Assembly: GCA_964541525.1 (NCBI GenBank)
Contig: CAZIQF010000003.1
Location: 1-64,000, forward strand
Length of the DNA: 64,000 bases
Source: UBA1737 sp964541525
Lineage (GTDB): Bacteria; Bacillota_I; Bacilli_A; ML615J-28; CAG-313
Direction: 5' to 3'
Of this stretch, positions 1 to 8,103 are shown piece after piece. The notes below the pieces were generated by a model. The model was not told where the DNA came from and made no database searches. It saw nothing but the letters and a program-made list of their open reading frames with translations. Position 1 is the first letter of the stretch, and every line of letters starts with the position of its first letter. The position numbers were made by a program, and so were the translations under genes.

Positions 1-58
1 TTTATGGTTAATAAATCGTTTTTACCATAAAACCATAAGAGATTTTACAGAACCATTT

Positions 59-970
59 TTATTCATTTCTTAGTTTAGTTAATTCCTCCATAAACTCTTT
101 TGGTAATTCAGAATCAAATTCTAAATATTCGTTAGTTGTTGGATGAATAAAACCTAATGTTTTTGCATGTAGATATTGTCCATAAGGAGTTGTTTGCTTC
201 TTTATACCATATAATGGATCATTTAAAACTGGATGCCCGATATACGCCATATGCACACGTATTTGATGAGTTCTACCAGTTTCAAGTTTACATTCAATCA
301 AAGTGAAATTTTTGAAACGTTCAAGAACTTTAAAATATGTCACTGCATCTTTACCATCTTCAACCACTGCTTGTTTTTGGCGATTATTTGGATCTCTACC
401 AATCGGAGCATTAATTTTTCCTAAGTTATGAGCAATATTACCAACCACAATTGCATAATATTTTCTCGTTGTTGTTTCTTTATTTTTGAATTGCTCAGCT
501 AAAATACGGTGAGCTTTATTATTCTTACAAGCAACAAGTAAGCCAGATGTATCTTTATCGATTCGGTGAACAATCCCCGCTCTTGAATCTCCACCAACAT
601 TAGACAATGTATTACAATGATAAAGTAATGCATTTACTAAAGTTGAATGATAATGCCCAGGAGCAGGATGAACAACCATTCCTGATGGCTTATTTACAAC
701 AATTACATCATCATCTTCATAAATAATTTCTAGTGGAATATTCTCTTTCTCTAAATCAATAACTTGATTATCACGTTCATAAATTTCAATTACATCTTGA
801 TTATTAACTTTAAAACTAGGCTTAACTAATTTCTTGTTAACAAAAATTTTATTTTCATCAAAATAATATTTTAATTCACTTCGAGAAACTTCATCATAGT
901 TTGCAGCAATATATTTATCAATTCTTAGTTCTTCTTCTAAATTTTCTACAATTAATTCTATTTTTAACAT
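59..970 (-). CDS. rluD: RluD-family 23S rRNA pseudouridine synthase
   Basis: The 303-residue protein matches the RluA/RluD family, which converts specific uridines of large-subunit rRNA to pseudouridine. An N-terminal S4-like RNA-binding domain (about residues 10-70) precedes the catalytic domain, whose motif GIVHRIDKDTSGLL (about 133-146) carries the catalytic Asp. Length is normal for the family. The start ATG follows a good AAGGAG site at 8-nt spacing. It lies 17 bases downstream of lspA on the same strand, the lspA-rluD order common in Bacillota, where pyrR often follows; that next gene would lie beyond the window edge. Which uridine it modifies cannot be told from sequence. Confidence 0.93.
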   Translation of the reverse strand: MLKIELIVENLEEELRIDKYIAANYDEVSRSELKYYFDENKIFVNKKLVKPSFKVNNQDVIEIYERDNQVIDLEKENIPLEIIYEDDDVIVVNKPSGMVVHPAPGHYHSTLVNALLYHCNTLSNVGGDSRAGIVHRIDKDTSGLLVACKNNKAHRILAEQFKNKETTTRKYYAIVVGNIAHNLGKINAPIGRDPNNRQKQAVVEDGKDAVTYFKVLERFKNFTLIECKLETGRTHQIRVHMAYIGHPVLNDPLYGIKKQTTPYGQYLHAKTLGFIHPTTNEYLEFDSELPKEFMEELTKLRNE

Positions 971-987
971 TCTTTATTTTCTCCTTG

Positions 988-1497
988 TTAAACTAATACA
1001 GGGGGGTTTTTTTCTTCTTTATAGAAAAAGAATACATAAACTACTAAAATAACAGCACCTATTGTCAAACACGAATCAGCTAAATTAAAGATTGGAAAAT
1101 CAATAAATTCGAACATTAAGAAATCAATTACCCCTTTTTTATAAAAGGCACGATCAATTAGATTACCTATTGCTCCTGCATCAATTAAAGTTAATGAAAG
1201 TGTTAGTAATAAATTCTTTTTAAAATCACCATATTTAATTATAAGGAATGTTACCACAATTCCGGCGATTAAACTAATTGATACTAATAAAAATTTACAT
1301 CCCTCTAAAATTGACCATGCAGCACCAGTATTATAAGATAATCTAAAACTAAGAATATGTTTGATGAAAACAATCTTTTCTCCGCTCAATAAGATCTCAT
1401 TATGATTGGCAATGTATTTAGTAAGTTGATCTAACCCAACAAGTAAACAAACCATACCTACTGCAATAATCCAATTAACACATTTAGTCTTCTTCAT
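988..1497 (-). CDS. lspA: Lipoprotein signal peptidase (signal peptidase II)
   Basis: This is a 169-residue polytopic membrane aspartyl protease that cleaves the signal peptide of diacylglyceryl-modified prolipoproteins. Four hydrophobic segments are visible, along with the family signatures NTGAAWSIL, GAIGNLIDRAF and FPIFNLADSCLTIG; the Asp residues of the last two are the catalytic pair. Length is typical. The start is supported by AGGAGG 5 nt upstream. Its likely clients in this window include the HtrA protease, the lipoprotein cyclophilin and the vWA lipoprotein, which all carry lipobox-type leaders. It sits in an operon between rluD and a small membrane protein gene. Confidence 0.95.
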   Translation of the reverse strand: MKKTKCVNWIIAVGMVCLLVGLDQLTKYIANHNEILLSGEKIVFIKHILSFRLSYNTGAAWSILEGCKFLLVSISLIAGIVVTFLIIKYGDFKKNLLLTLSLTLIDAGAIGNLIDRAFYKKGVIDFLMFEFIDFPIFNLADSCLTIGAVILVVYVFFFYKEEKNPPVLV

Positions 1498-1506
1498 TTT
1501 TACCTC

Positions 1507-1902
1507 CTAATTGATAAAATAATTAACGATAATTCCAAATATTACGCCTAAGATAATAAAGACAATCAAAGTAACAAAATCATATAAATAAGCCAAAAAT
1601 AATTTCGAATATTTAATTTCTATTTCATAATTGCTGACAATTCCTAGTGAAAGATAATAAATTGATGTAACTACTGAACTTAAGATATGAAAAATCACTA
1701 CTAGAACCGCAATTGAAGTATAAAAGGCTATTTTAATCGTTACCAACTGCATATAAAAATTGACTGCAAGACAAATAATCGGAGTACAAAGTAATAGTCC
1801 TATAGTAATTGTAAATAGGGTTGCTTTAATTTTATCTTTTTTAGAACATTTTTTTAAGTCATTGACAATTTTTTCTAAATAAAGTCGATTTTCTTTAATC
1901 AT
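1507..1902 (-). CDS. Small three-helix membrane protein, function unknown
   Basis: A 131-residue protein with a basic, Lys-rich N-terminus (about residues 1-27) and three long hydrophobic segments (about 28-52, 57-85 and 103-130). I recognise no family. A strong AAGGAG site precedes the ATG. The start overlaps the end of the upstream protease gene by 8 bases, and lspA follows 9 bases downstream, so it is translated as part of that operon. Its position between a PDZ/Lon protease and signal peptidase II suggests an envelope role, but that is only inference from context. Confidence 0.7.
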   Translation of the reverse strand: MIKENRLYLEKIVNDLKKCSKKDKIKATLFTITIGLLLCTPIICLAVNFYMQLVTIKIAFYTSIAVLVVIFHILSSVVTSIYYLSLGIVSNYEIEIKYSKLFLAYLYDFVTLIVFIILGVIFGIIVNYFIN

Positions 1903-2968
1903 GATATTGCTCCTTATATTCTTTCAAATAATTTATAACATCCATTAAAGAATTAACTTCTACTAATTTCATTGCCGTCTTAAGTCTAGAATAACTTTCA
2001 TAAGCTTCATCATAATTTCCACTAGGAACAAAGAAGATATCTGCTTTTGCAAGATGCGCAGCCACAACTTTAGCTTTAACACCACCGATAATTCCAACTT
2101 TTCCAAATGCATCAATGGTACCAGTTCCAACAATATGTAAGTCTTTCGTAAGTTGTTCGCCAGATATTGCATCATAAATGAACAAAGCCTGCATTAAACC
2201 TGCAGATGGTCCGTAAGAATCAGGTGCATTAATTTGATATTTAGGATTAGTATTATAATTTGAAATGCTATACGCAGAATAACAATTAATACCTAAGCTA
2301 GCTATGGTGAGACTATCTTCAACATAAGGAAAAGCTTCTGTTTTAAGCGTTATTTCCTCATTATTTCTTAACACCTTGAATGTGTATTCCTTATTTAATA
2401 CAATGTTAATGTAATATTCTCCATCAGTAGCTTCATAAATACCATATAAATCTTGTAAAATATTCCACATTGAATAATTTTCTAACACTTTAGTTCCCTC
2501 ACACTCGATTATAATATCACCTAGTCTAAACACTGATTCTTCTAATCCAAAGATGCTATGAACAATGTTACCTTTAAATGTAGCATTAATTTCTTTTCCA
2601 GCATGGCGATATCCGGCTATAATTGAATTAGTTAAACTAACATTTTTTTGAATTGTTCCTGAAGTATATCCATATTCAATACTAGTATTAACATATTCAT
2701 TATGTTTTTCCACTACTGCAAACGGATTTAGTTTTGCCTGTAAATAATTAAGAATAGATATATTATAATAGGAGAAGACAGAAACGGAACTGACATTAAC
2801 ATCACTTGTATCAACTCCTTCAAAACTATAAGTGGCTCTAATATCATCAACATAAGCAGGTACGGTTAAGTCATATGATGTAGGTATTATCGTCAATAGA
2901 ACAAAAGTAAGGGATGAAGCAAAGGCACAAATCACTAAAACTCTAAATCTTTTTAATAATTTAATCAT
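1895..2968 (-). CDS. ylbL: PDZ-domain Lon-like membrane serine protease (YlbL/SepM type)
   Basis: The 357-residue protein starts with one transmembrane helix (about 10-30) followed by an extracytoplasmic region. A PDZ-like segment lies around residues 140-200 and a C-terminal S16 (Lon) proteolytic domain around 240-340. The catalytic Ser lies in DSYGPSAGLM and the Lys in GGVKAKVVAA, matching the YlbL Ser-Lys dyad. Family members trim secreted peptides or membrane proteins outside the cell. The start overlaps the comEB stop (TAATG), so translation is coupled. In Bacillus subtilis ylbL lies close to ylbJ and coaD; here those genes are about 49 kb away. Confidence 0.88.
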   Translation of the reverse strand: MIKLLKRFRVLVICAFASSLTFVLLTIIPTSYDLTVPAYVDDIRATYSFEGVDTSDVNVSSVSVFSYYNISILNYLQAKLNPFAVVEKHNEYVNTSIEYGYTSGTIQKNVSLTNSIIAGYRHAGKEINATFKGNIVHSIFGLEESVFRLGDIIIECEGTKVLENYSMWNILQDLYGIYEATDGEYYINIVLNKEYTFKVLRNNEEITLKTEAFPYVEDSLTIASLGINCYSAYSISNYNTNPKYQINAPDSYGPSAGLMQALFIYDAISGEQLTKDLHIVGTGTIDAFGKVGIIGGVKAKVVAAHLAKADIFFVPSGNYDEAYESYSRLKTAMKLVEVNSLMDVINYLKEYKEQYHD

Positions 2969-3435
2969 TATCCTAATTTTATTTCTGGTTTTTCCATTTG
3001 TCTACAACTAATATTAGCAGCTTCAAACATTTTCATTGATGCTTTAGTTGATTCTTCTTCGGCATATTTATTAGAAACATATACAATTTCTTTAATACCA
3101 CTTTGAATAATTAATTTAGCACATTCATTGCATGGAAATAAAGTTACATATAAAGTCGCATTAGTTAAATTACTTGTTGCATTTAAAATCGCATTAGGTT
3201 CTGCATGAACAACATAGGGATATTTAGTATTTAAAAAATCACCACTTCTTTCCCAAGGAAAAACATCATCACTACATCCATGAGGAAAGCCATTGTAACC
3301 GATCCCAACAATTCGCTTATTTTGATTAACAATACAAGCTCCAACTTTAGTATTTGGATCTTTGCTACGCATAGCTGAAAGCATTGCAACACCCATAAAA
3401 TATTCATCCCATGAAATATAATCATTACTTTTCAT
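2968..3435 (-). CDS. comEB: Deoxycytidylate deaminase (ComEB family)
   Basis: This zinc-dependent deaminase converts dCMP to dUMP, feeding thymidylate synthesis. The zinc-binding and catalytic motifs HAEPNAIL and PCNEC are intact. The open frame extends upstream to 3489, but the extra residues are Lys/Arg-rich and encoded inside the preceding gene. I chose the ATG at 3435, about 10 nt from an AAGGAG site; ATGs at 3441 and 3444 lie closer to that site and are alternatives. The result is a 155-residue protein, close to family length. It overlaps the end of the upstream mini-gene by 11 bases. With dut elsewhere in the window it would supply dUMP by two routes. Confidence 0.9.
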   Translation of the reverse strand: MKSNDYISWDEYFMGVAMLSAMRSKDPNTKVGACIVNQNKRIVGIGYNGFPHGCSDDVFPWERSGDFLNTKYPYVVHAEPNAILNATSNLTNATLYVTLFPCNECAKLIIQSGIKEIVYVSNKYAEEESTKASMKMFEAANISCRQMEKPEIKLG

Positions 3436-3613
3436 TGTCATCATTCTCCTTATCATTATTTTTTTTATTAATACACTTTTGATTACCACAAGAAGTACAA
3501 TTAGTCAATTTTTCACAGCCATTAGGAACTTTAGTTTTTTGATTCAATAAGTAACTGATGATAAAAATAGCTACTGCAACTACAACAATTAATATCTTAT
3601 ATACTAAATCCAT
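3425..3613 (-). CDS. Mini membrane protein with Cys-rich tail (FeoB-associated-like)
   Basis: A 62-residue protein with one N-terminal transmembrane helix (about residues 5-24) and a short cytoplasmic or external tail holding four Cys (NGCEKLTNCTSCGNQKC) before a Lys/Asn/Asp-rich end. The layout resembles the small FeoB-associated Cys-rich membrane proteins, but there is no feoB nearby, so the name is only a resemblance. The gene lies 5 bases after aspS and overlaps comEB. No good Shine-Dalgarno site is visible before its ATG, so expression may depend on read-through and coupling. The clustered Cys suggest metal binding; this is inference. Confidence 0.55.
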   Translation of the reverse strand: MDLVYKILIVVVAVAIFIISYLLNQKTKVPNGCEKLTNCTSCGNQKCINKKNNDKENDDNEK

Positions 3614-3618
3614 TTTGA

Positions 3619-5364
3619 TTATTTTTTAATTTCAATTCCTAATTCATCTAGTTGTGATGAAACTACTTCAGTCGGTGCACCACTCATCGGACATTTAGCA
3701 CTAGCAGCTTTAGGGAAAGCAATAACTTCACGTAAGTTATTATTTTTAGTAAGTAGCATAACTAGACGATCCAATCCAATAGCAAGACCACCATGTGGAG
3801 GTGTACCATATTTCAAAGCTTCAACAAAGTAGCCAAATTTAACATTGATATCTTCATCAGATAAACCAATAGCTTTAAACATTGTTGATTGAACATTTTG
3901 ATCATGAATACGAATGCTACCACCACCTAATTCATAACCATTCAAGACAATATCATATGCTTTTGCATGACATTGTTCTGGATGAGTAAGAAGTTTATCA
4001 ACATCTTCATCTTTAGGTGAAGTAAATGGATGATGAGCAGCTTCATAACGTTGTTCTTCCTCATTATATTCAAATAATGGCCAATCTACTACCCATAAGA
4101 AATTGAATTGATCATTATCAATTAAATCTAATTCTCTTCCTAATTGAAGACGTAATGCACCTAAAGCTGTATTACAATTTGCAAGTTTGTCTGCTACGAT
4201 TAATACTAAATCATTATCAGTTAATGCAAGTAATGATTTTAAAGCACTAGCATTAGTTTCACTAATAAATTTTGCCACACTACCAGCTAAACAACCATTT
4301 TCAACTTTTAACCAGGCAAGACCACCAGCATGGTATTTTTTAGCTAGTTGTGTTAAACGATCTAATTCTTTTCTTGAATATTTATCGGCAGCATCTTTAG
4401 CAACAATACATTTTACACAGCCATTTGCTTCAATTGCAGATTTAAAGAAACCACATTCAGTTTTAAGTGCCCAACTAGAAATATCATTTAATTTCATTTC
4501 AAAACGAGTATCAGGTTTATCACTACCATAATAGTTCATGGCATCATCCCATGTCATACGGATAAATGGCGTAACTATATCTAAGTTTAATACATCTTTA
4601 AACACCTTCTTAAGCATTCCTTCAACTAAATTTTGAACATCTAATTCTGTTGCAAAACTCATTTCTAAGTCTACTTGTGTGAATTCAAGTTGGCGGTCAG
4701 CTCTTAAATCTTCATCTCGAAAACATTTAGTTATTTGAAAGTACTTTTCAAAACCTGCAACCATTAACAATTGTTTATATAATTGTGGACTTTGAGGTAA
4801 AGCATAGAAGGAACCTTTATGAACACGTGAAGGAACTAAAAAATCCCTCGCTCCTTCTGGTGTTGATTTACCAAAGACGGGTGTTTCAACTTCGATAAAG
4901 TCAAGATTATCAAAATAATTTCTAATTGAAATTGTTGTCTTATGACGTAAGATTAAATTACGTTGCATACAAGGTCTTCTTAAATCAAGATAACGATATT
5001 TCATTCTAGTATCTTCTAAAGCATCAGTATTATCTTGAATTAGTAGTGGAGGTTGTTCAGCTGTACTTAATACATTTAATTCTTCAGCAATAACTTCAAT
5101 TTCACCAGTTGGAAGATTAGGATTCTTGCTTTCTCTTTCAACAACTATCCCTTTTACTTGTAATACATATTCACTTTTTACATCTAATGCAGTTTGATAA
5201 TAAGCATTATTTGGTTCAACTACGATTTGTGTAATTCCATAGCGGTCACGTAAATCAATAAATACTAAACCACCTAAATCACGTTTTTTAGCAGCCCATC
5301 CTACTAAAGTAACTTGTTCTCCTTTATTATTTAATCTTAATTCACCATTATTTTTAGTACGCAT
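3619..5364 (-). CDS. aspS: Aspartyl-tRNA synthetase
   Basis: A 581-residue class II synthetase that charges tRNA-Asp. It shows the N-terminal OB anticodon-binding domain (VTLVGWAAKKRDLGGLVFIDLRD region), the class II motif 2 around FRDEDLRADRQLEFTQ and the C-terminal motif 3 GLAIGLDRLVMLL. The bacterial GAD insertion domain lies between them. Length fits bacterial AspRS. The ATG follows GAAGGAG and overlaps the hisS stop by 11 bases, so the two synthetases are co-translated behind a T-box leader. Whether it is discriminating or also charges tRNA-Asn cannot be read here, because no gatCAB or asnS is in the window. Confidence 0.97.
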   Translation of the reverse strand: MRTKNNGELRLNNKGEQVTLVGWAAKKRDLGGLVFIDLRDRYGITQIVVEPNNAYYQTALDVKSEYVLQVKGIVVERESKNPNLPTGEIEVIAEELNVLSTAEQPPLLIQDNTDALEDTRMKYRYLDLRRPCMQRNLILRHKTTISIRNYFDNLDFIEVETPVFGKSTPEGARDFLVPSRVHKGSFYALPQSPQLYKQLLMVAGFEKYFQITKCFRDEDLRADRQLEFTQVDLEMSFATELDVQNLVEGMLKKVFKDVLNLDIVTPFIRMTWDDAMNYYGSDKPDTRFEMKLNDISSWALKTECGFFKSAIEANGCVKCIVAKDAADKYSRKELDRLTQLAKKYHAGGLAWLKVENGCLAGSVAKFISETNASALKSLLALTDNDLVLIVADKLANCNTALGALRLQLGRELDLIDNDQFNFLWVVDWPLFEYNEEEQRYEAAHHPFTSPKDEDVDKLLTHPEQCHAKAYDIVLNGYELGGGSIRIHDQNVQSTMFKAIGLSDEDINVKFGYFVEALKYGTPPHGGLAIGLDRLVMLLTKNNNLREVIAFPKAASAKCPMSGAPTEVVSSQLDELGIEIKK

Positions 5365-6637
5365 ATTTTTCTCCTTCTAGATTAAAGATTTGATTTAATT
5401 CATCAATACTCTTTAATTCTTCTGTTTTATTAATTGTATTTTTTAACTTAAAGACATTATTTTTAACTTCTTCTTCACCAATAATAATAATATATGGTGC
5501 ACCTTTACGTTCAGATAATTTAAATTGTGGTTTTAAATTACTGCTTACATAATCTAATTCAACACTTAGATGTTTTGATCTTAAATAATTTGCAAGTTTT
5601 AAAGCATCAATTTTTGTTTCATCACCTACATTGATAACAACGATATCTACTAAAGCTTCCTTTTTTTGATACAATCTTAGTTCATCGATAACCATCATTA
5701 AACGTTCAACACCTGTTGCAAAACCAATAGCACCAGTTTCAGGACCATCAAATTGTTTAGATAAACCATTGTATCTTCCACCACCTAATAATGTTAAACC
5801 ATTAATTTTTGAAGATTCATCATTATAAATAAATTCAAAAACTGTGTGGTTATAATAATCAAGTCCACGAACGAGGTTATTATCAATCACATAATCAACA
5901 CCTAATGCATCAAGAACTTTTAAGACATTCTGAAAATATTTTTGATCTTCAGCACTTAAATAATCGATAATCTTCGGAGCATTCTTCATAATTTCTGAAT
6001 TTGCATCAACTTTACAATCAAGAATTCGTAAAGGATTCTTTTCAAGGCGCATTTTGCAATCATCACACATTGACTCGATATGTTCAGCAAAATAAACCTT
6101 CAAAGCTTCTTCATAGTTTTTACGTCCTTCAGTACTGCCAATTGTATTAATTACGACACGAACTTTATCAATACCAAGTCGCTTTAGGAATAAATAACCC
6201 ATATAAATAACATCAGCATCTAGATAAGCTGAACCCTCACCAAGTACCTCAACTCCAAATTGGGTAAATTGACGATATCTTCCAGCTTGAGGGCGTTCAC
6301 ATCTAAACATTTGTTCAAAATAGAATAATTTTTTTAGTCCCGGGTTAACATATAACTTATTTTCAACATAAGCTCTTGATACACCTGCTGTTCCTTCTGG
6401 TCTTAATGTCAATGATTTGTTACTACGGTCTAAAAAAGTGTACATTTCTTTACTAACGATATCGGTTCCTTCACCAACACCACGTGCGAAAACTTCTGTT
6501 GCTTCAAAAACAGGTGTTAAAATTTCTTCATATCCGAATTCACTAGTTATTTTTCTTGCTTGCTCTTCAATCAAACGATACTTGATAATTTCATCATCAA
6601 AATAATCTAATGTCCCTTTAATACGATTTACTTTCAT
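5354..6637 (-). CDS. hisS: Histidyl-tRNA synthetase
   Basis: A 427-residue class II synthetase. It shows motif 2 (FRCERPQAGRYRQFTQFGVE), the histidine-specific motifs LVRGLDYYNHTVFE and GGGRYNGL, motif 3 (GAIGFATGVERL) and a C-terminal anticodon-binding domain (about residues 330-420). The ATG has a strong AGGAGG site. It is the first gene after a T-box leader with a candidate His specifier, and aspS overlaps its end, so both are probably controlled by uncharged tRNA. Confidence 0.97.
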   Translation of the reverse strand: MKVNRIKGTLDYFDDEIIKYRLIEEQARKITSEFGYEEILTPVFEATEVFARGVGEGTDIVSKEMYTFLDRSNKSLTLRPEGTAGVSRAYVENKLYVNPGLKKLFYFEQMFRCERPQAGRYRQFTQFGVEVLGEGSAYLDADVIYMGYLFLKRLGIDKVRVVINTIGSTEGRKNYEEALKVYFAEHIESMCDDCKMRLEKNPLRILDCKVDANSEIMKNAPKIIDYLSAEDQKYFQNVLKVLDALGVDYVIDNNLVRGLDYYNHTVFEFIYNDESSKINGLTLLGGGRYNGLSKQFDGPETGAIGFATGVERLMMVIDELRLYQKKEALVDIVVINVGDETKIDALKLANYLRSKHLSVELDYVSSNLKPQFKLSERKGAPYIIIIGEEEVKNNVFKLKNTINKTEELKSIDELNQIFNLEGEKYAY

Positions 6638-6817
6638 TTTATTCCTCCTAAATAAATAAAAAAGAGTGATTAAAACATTCTAAGGACGCATGATGATCAT
6701 GCGCGATACCACCTTAGTTTGGATAAATCCACTCTCAATTAGCTTACTTAACGTGTAATAACCGTTTTTCTCTGAATTTGTCAGATTCTTCACCGAAAAA
6801 ATAAATATTTAATTACT
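6638..6817 (-). promoter_or_regulatory. Compact T-box riboswitch leader of hisS-aspS
   Basis: The transcribed strand carries the T-box core AAGGTGGTATCGCG (about 6702-6715), followed by a hairpin and the closing CGTCCTTAG; these form a classic antiterminator helix (CTAAGG with CCTTAG). A competing terminator pairs AGAGTG with CACTCT just before a T7 run at about 6659-6667. A CAC triplet in TTACACGTT (about 6748-6756) is a possible His specifier. The region from predicted start to T-box core is only about 100 nt, shorter than a typical full Stem I arrangement. The UGGN bulge has N = U, predicting discriminator base A73 on the cognate tRNA. Confidence 0.85.
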
Positions 6818-6822
6818 TATAT

Positions 6823-6851
6823 ATTATACTTCAAAATTAATTCAAAAGCAA
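6823..6851 (-). promoter_or_regulatory. Sigma-A-type promoter of the T-box/hisS operon
   Basis: TTGCTT (6846-6851) and TATAAT (6823-6828) on the minus strand are separated by 17 nt. The -10 is perfect and the -35 weak. It begins just past the dinB stop and drives the T-box leader. Confidence 0.65.
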
Positions 6852-6856
6852 GATTT

Positions 6857-8089
6857 TTACTTTTCATCATAATTTTTACTATAACGACTGAATCGTTTAT
6901 TCTTACTTCCGTCATCAATTCCAATTTTTAATGAATTAGATCCGACTAAATTATTAATATTATTAATTACTTTATTTAGTTCTAATTCTTTAGTTTCTTT
7001 ATCAAGTTCATCAAAGATTGTCATTTGTCTAACTTCTTCTTTACCCTTAACTAGTTTACCTACTGCAACACCAACCAACCTTACACCCAAATCACCATCA
7101 TATAAGTCATCAAGTAATTCTTTATAAAGATGAATCATTTGATAACTATTATTAGTCGGTTGAGACAAAGTAATTGATTTAGATACCATTTTATAATTAT
7201 TGTATTTTAGTTGGAGCGTGAATGTCGACCCTTTTAATTGGGCCTTTTCCATTCGGTTGGCAACTGTATTTGATAATAATTTCATCACAATAATCACGTT
7301 ATCGATATTATATTCATCGTGATCTAAAGTATGGGAATTACTAATTGATGAAACAGTATCATATCGTTCTGGATCAACCACATTACTACCATTACCTTGG
7401 GCATGATTGATTAAATCAGTACTCATATTATTACCAACTAATGATGCAAGGAGTGGTAAATCATTAAAATTAGCTAAATCACCAATTGTTCTAATATTAA
7501 TTTGACGAAGTAAAGCACATGTTTTTTTACCAGCACCAAACATATCTTCTATTGGTAATGGCCAAAGCATTGTTTCAACATCTCTTTTTCTTAGAATTGT
7601 AATTCCTAAAGGCTTTTTCATATCAGAAGCCATTTTTGCAAGAAATTTATTAGGAGCGATGCCAATACTACAAGGTAAATCAAATAAATTCAATAAATCT
7701 TCTTGAATTTGTTTAGCAAGATTGACATATTCACTTGGTTCACATACATCTGTGACATCTAAATAGCCCTCATCAATACTTGCAGGTTCAACAATCGGAG
7801 TGACATTTTCAAAATATTCAAAAAACTTACGCGAATATTCAGCATATAATTCATGATGTGGCTCAACAACAATTAAATCGGGACAAATTCTTTCGGCTTC
7901 AAAAATCGGCATTGTTGTTTTAATTCCACATCTTTTAGCTTCATATGAGGCTGTCAAAATAATCCCTCGCTTATCTAGTGTAACATGAGCAACAGCAATT
8001 TTTTTTCCTTTTAAACTAGGATTGACTGCTTGTTCACAACTTGCAAAAAATGCATTCATATCGATATGAAAAATTACTCTTCCAGCCAT
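6857..8089 (-). CDS. dinB: DNA polymerase IV (Y-family)
   Basis: A 410-residue error-prone translesion polymerase. The Y-family active-site motifs are present: HIDMNAFFASCE (Asp near residue 9) and SIDEGYLDVT with the catalytic Asp-Glu pair (about 104-105). The thumb contains helix-hairpin-helix regions (PIEDMFGAGKKTCALL), followed by the little-finger domain. I do not see a clear C-terminal beta-clamp peptide of QLSLF type, though QMTIFDEL near residue 360 could serve. Start has a strong GAGGAGA site. Single gene, separated from htrA by 14 bases. Confidence 0.95.
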   Translation of the reverse strand: MAGRVIFHIDMNAFFASCEQAVNPSLKGKKIAVAHVTLDKRGIILTASYEAKRCGIKTTMPIFEAERICPDLIVVEPHHELYAEYSRKFFEYFENVTPIVEPASIDEGYLDVTDVCEPSEYVNLAKQIQEDLLNLFDLPCSIGIAPNKFLAKMASDMKKPLGITILRKRDVETMLWPLPIEDMFGAGKKTCALLRQINIRTIGDLANFNDLPLLASLVGNNMSTDLINHAQGNGSNVVDPERYDTVSSISNSHTLDHDEYNIDNVIIVMKLLSNTVANRMEKAQLKGSTFTLQLKYNNYKMVSKSITLSQPTNNSYQMIHLYKELLDDLYDGDLGVRLVGVAVGKLVKGKEEVRQMTIFDELDKETKELELNKVINNINNLVGSNSLKIGIDDGSKNKRFSRYSKNYDEK

Positions 8090-8103
8090 ATGTTTTCTCC
8101 TCT

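Noticed and set aside
2..30. Inverted repeat TTATGGT...ACCATAA downstream of rluD
   Set aside because: No U-tract or conserved neighbour is visible and the adjoining gene lies outside the window, so no function can be assigned.
4187..4531. 114-codon plus-strand open frame opposite aspS
   Set aside because: Antisense shadow of the synthetase gene with no family resemblance.
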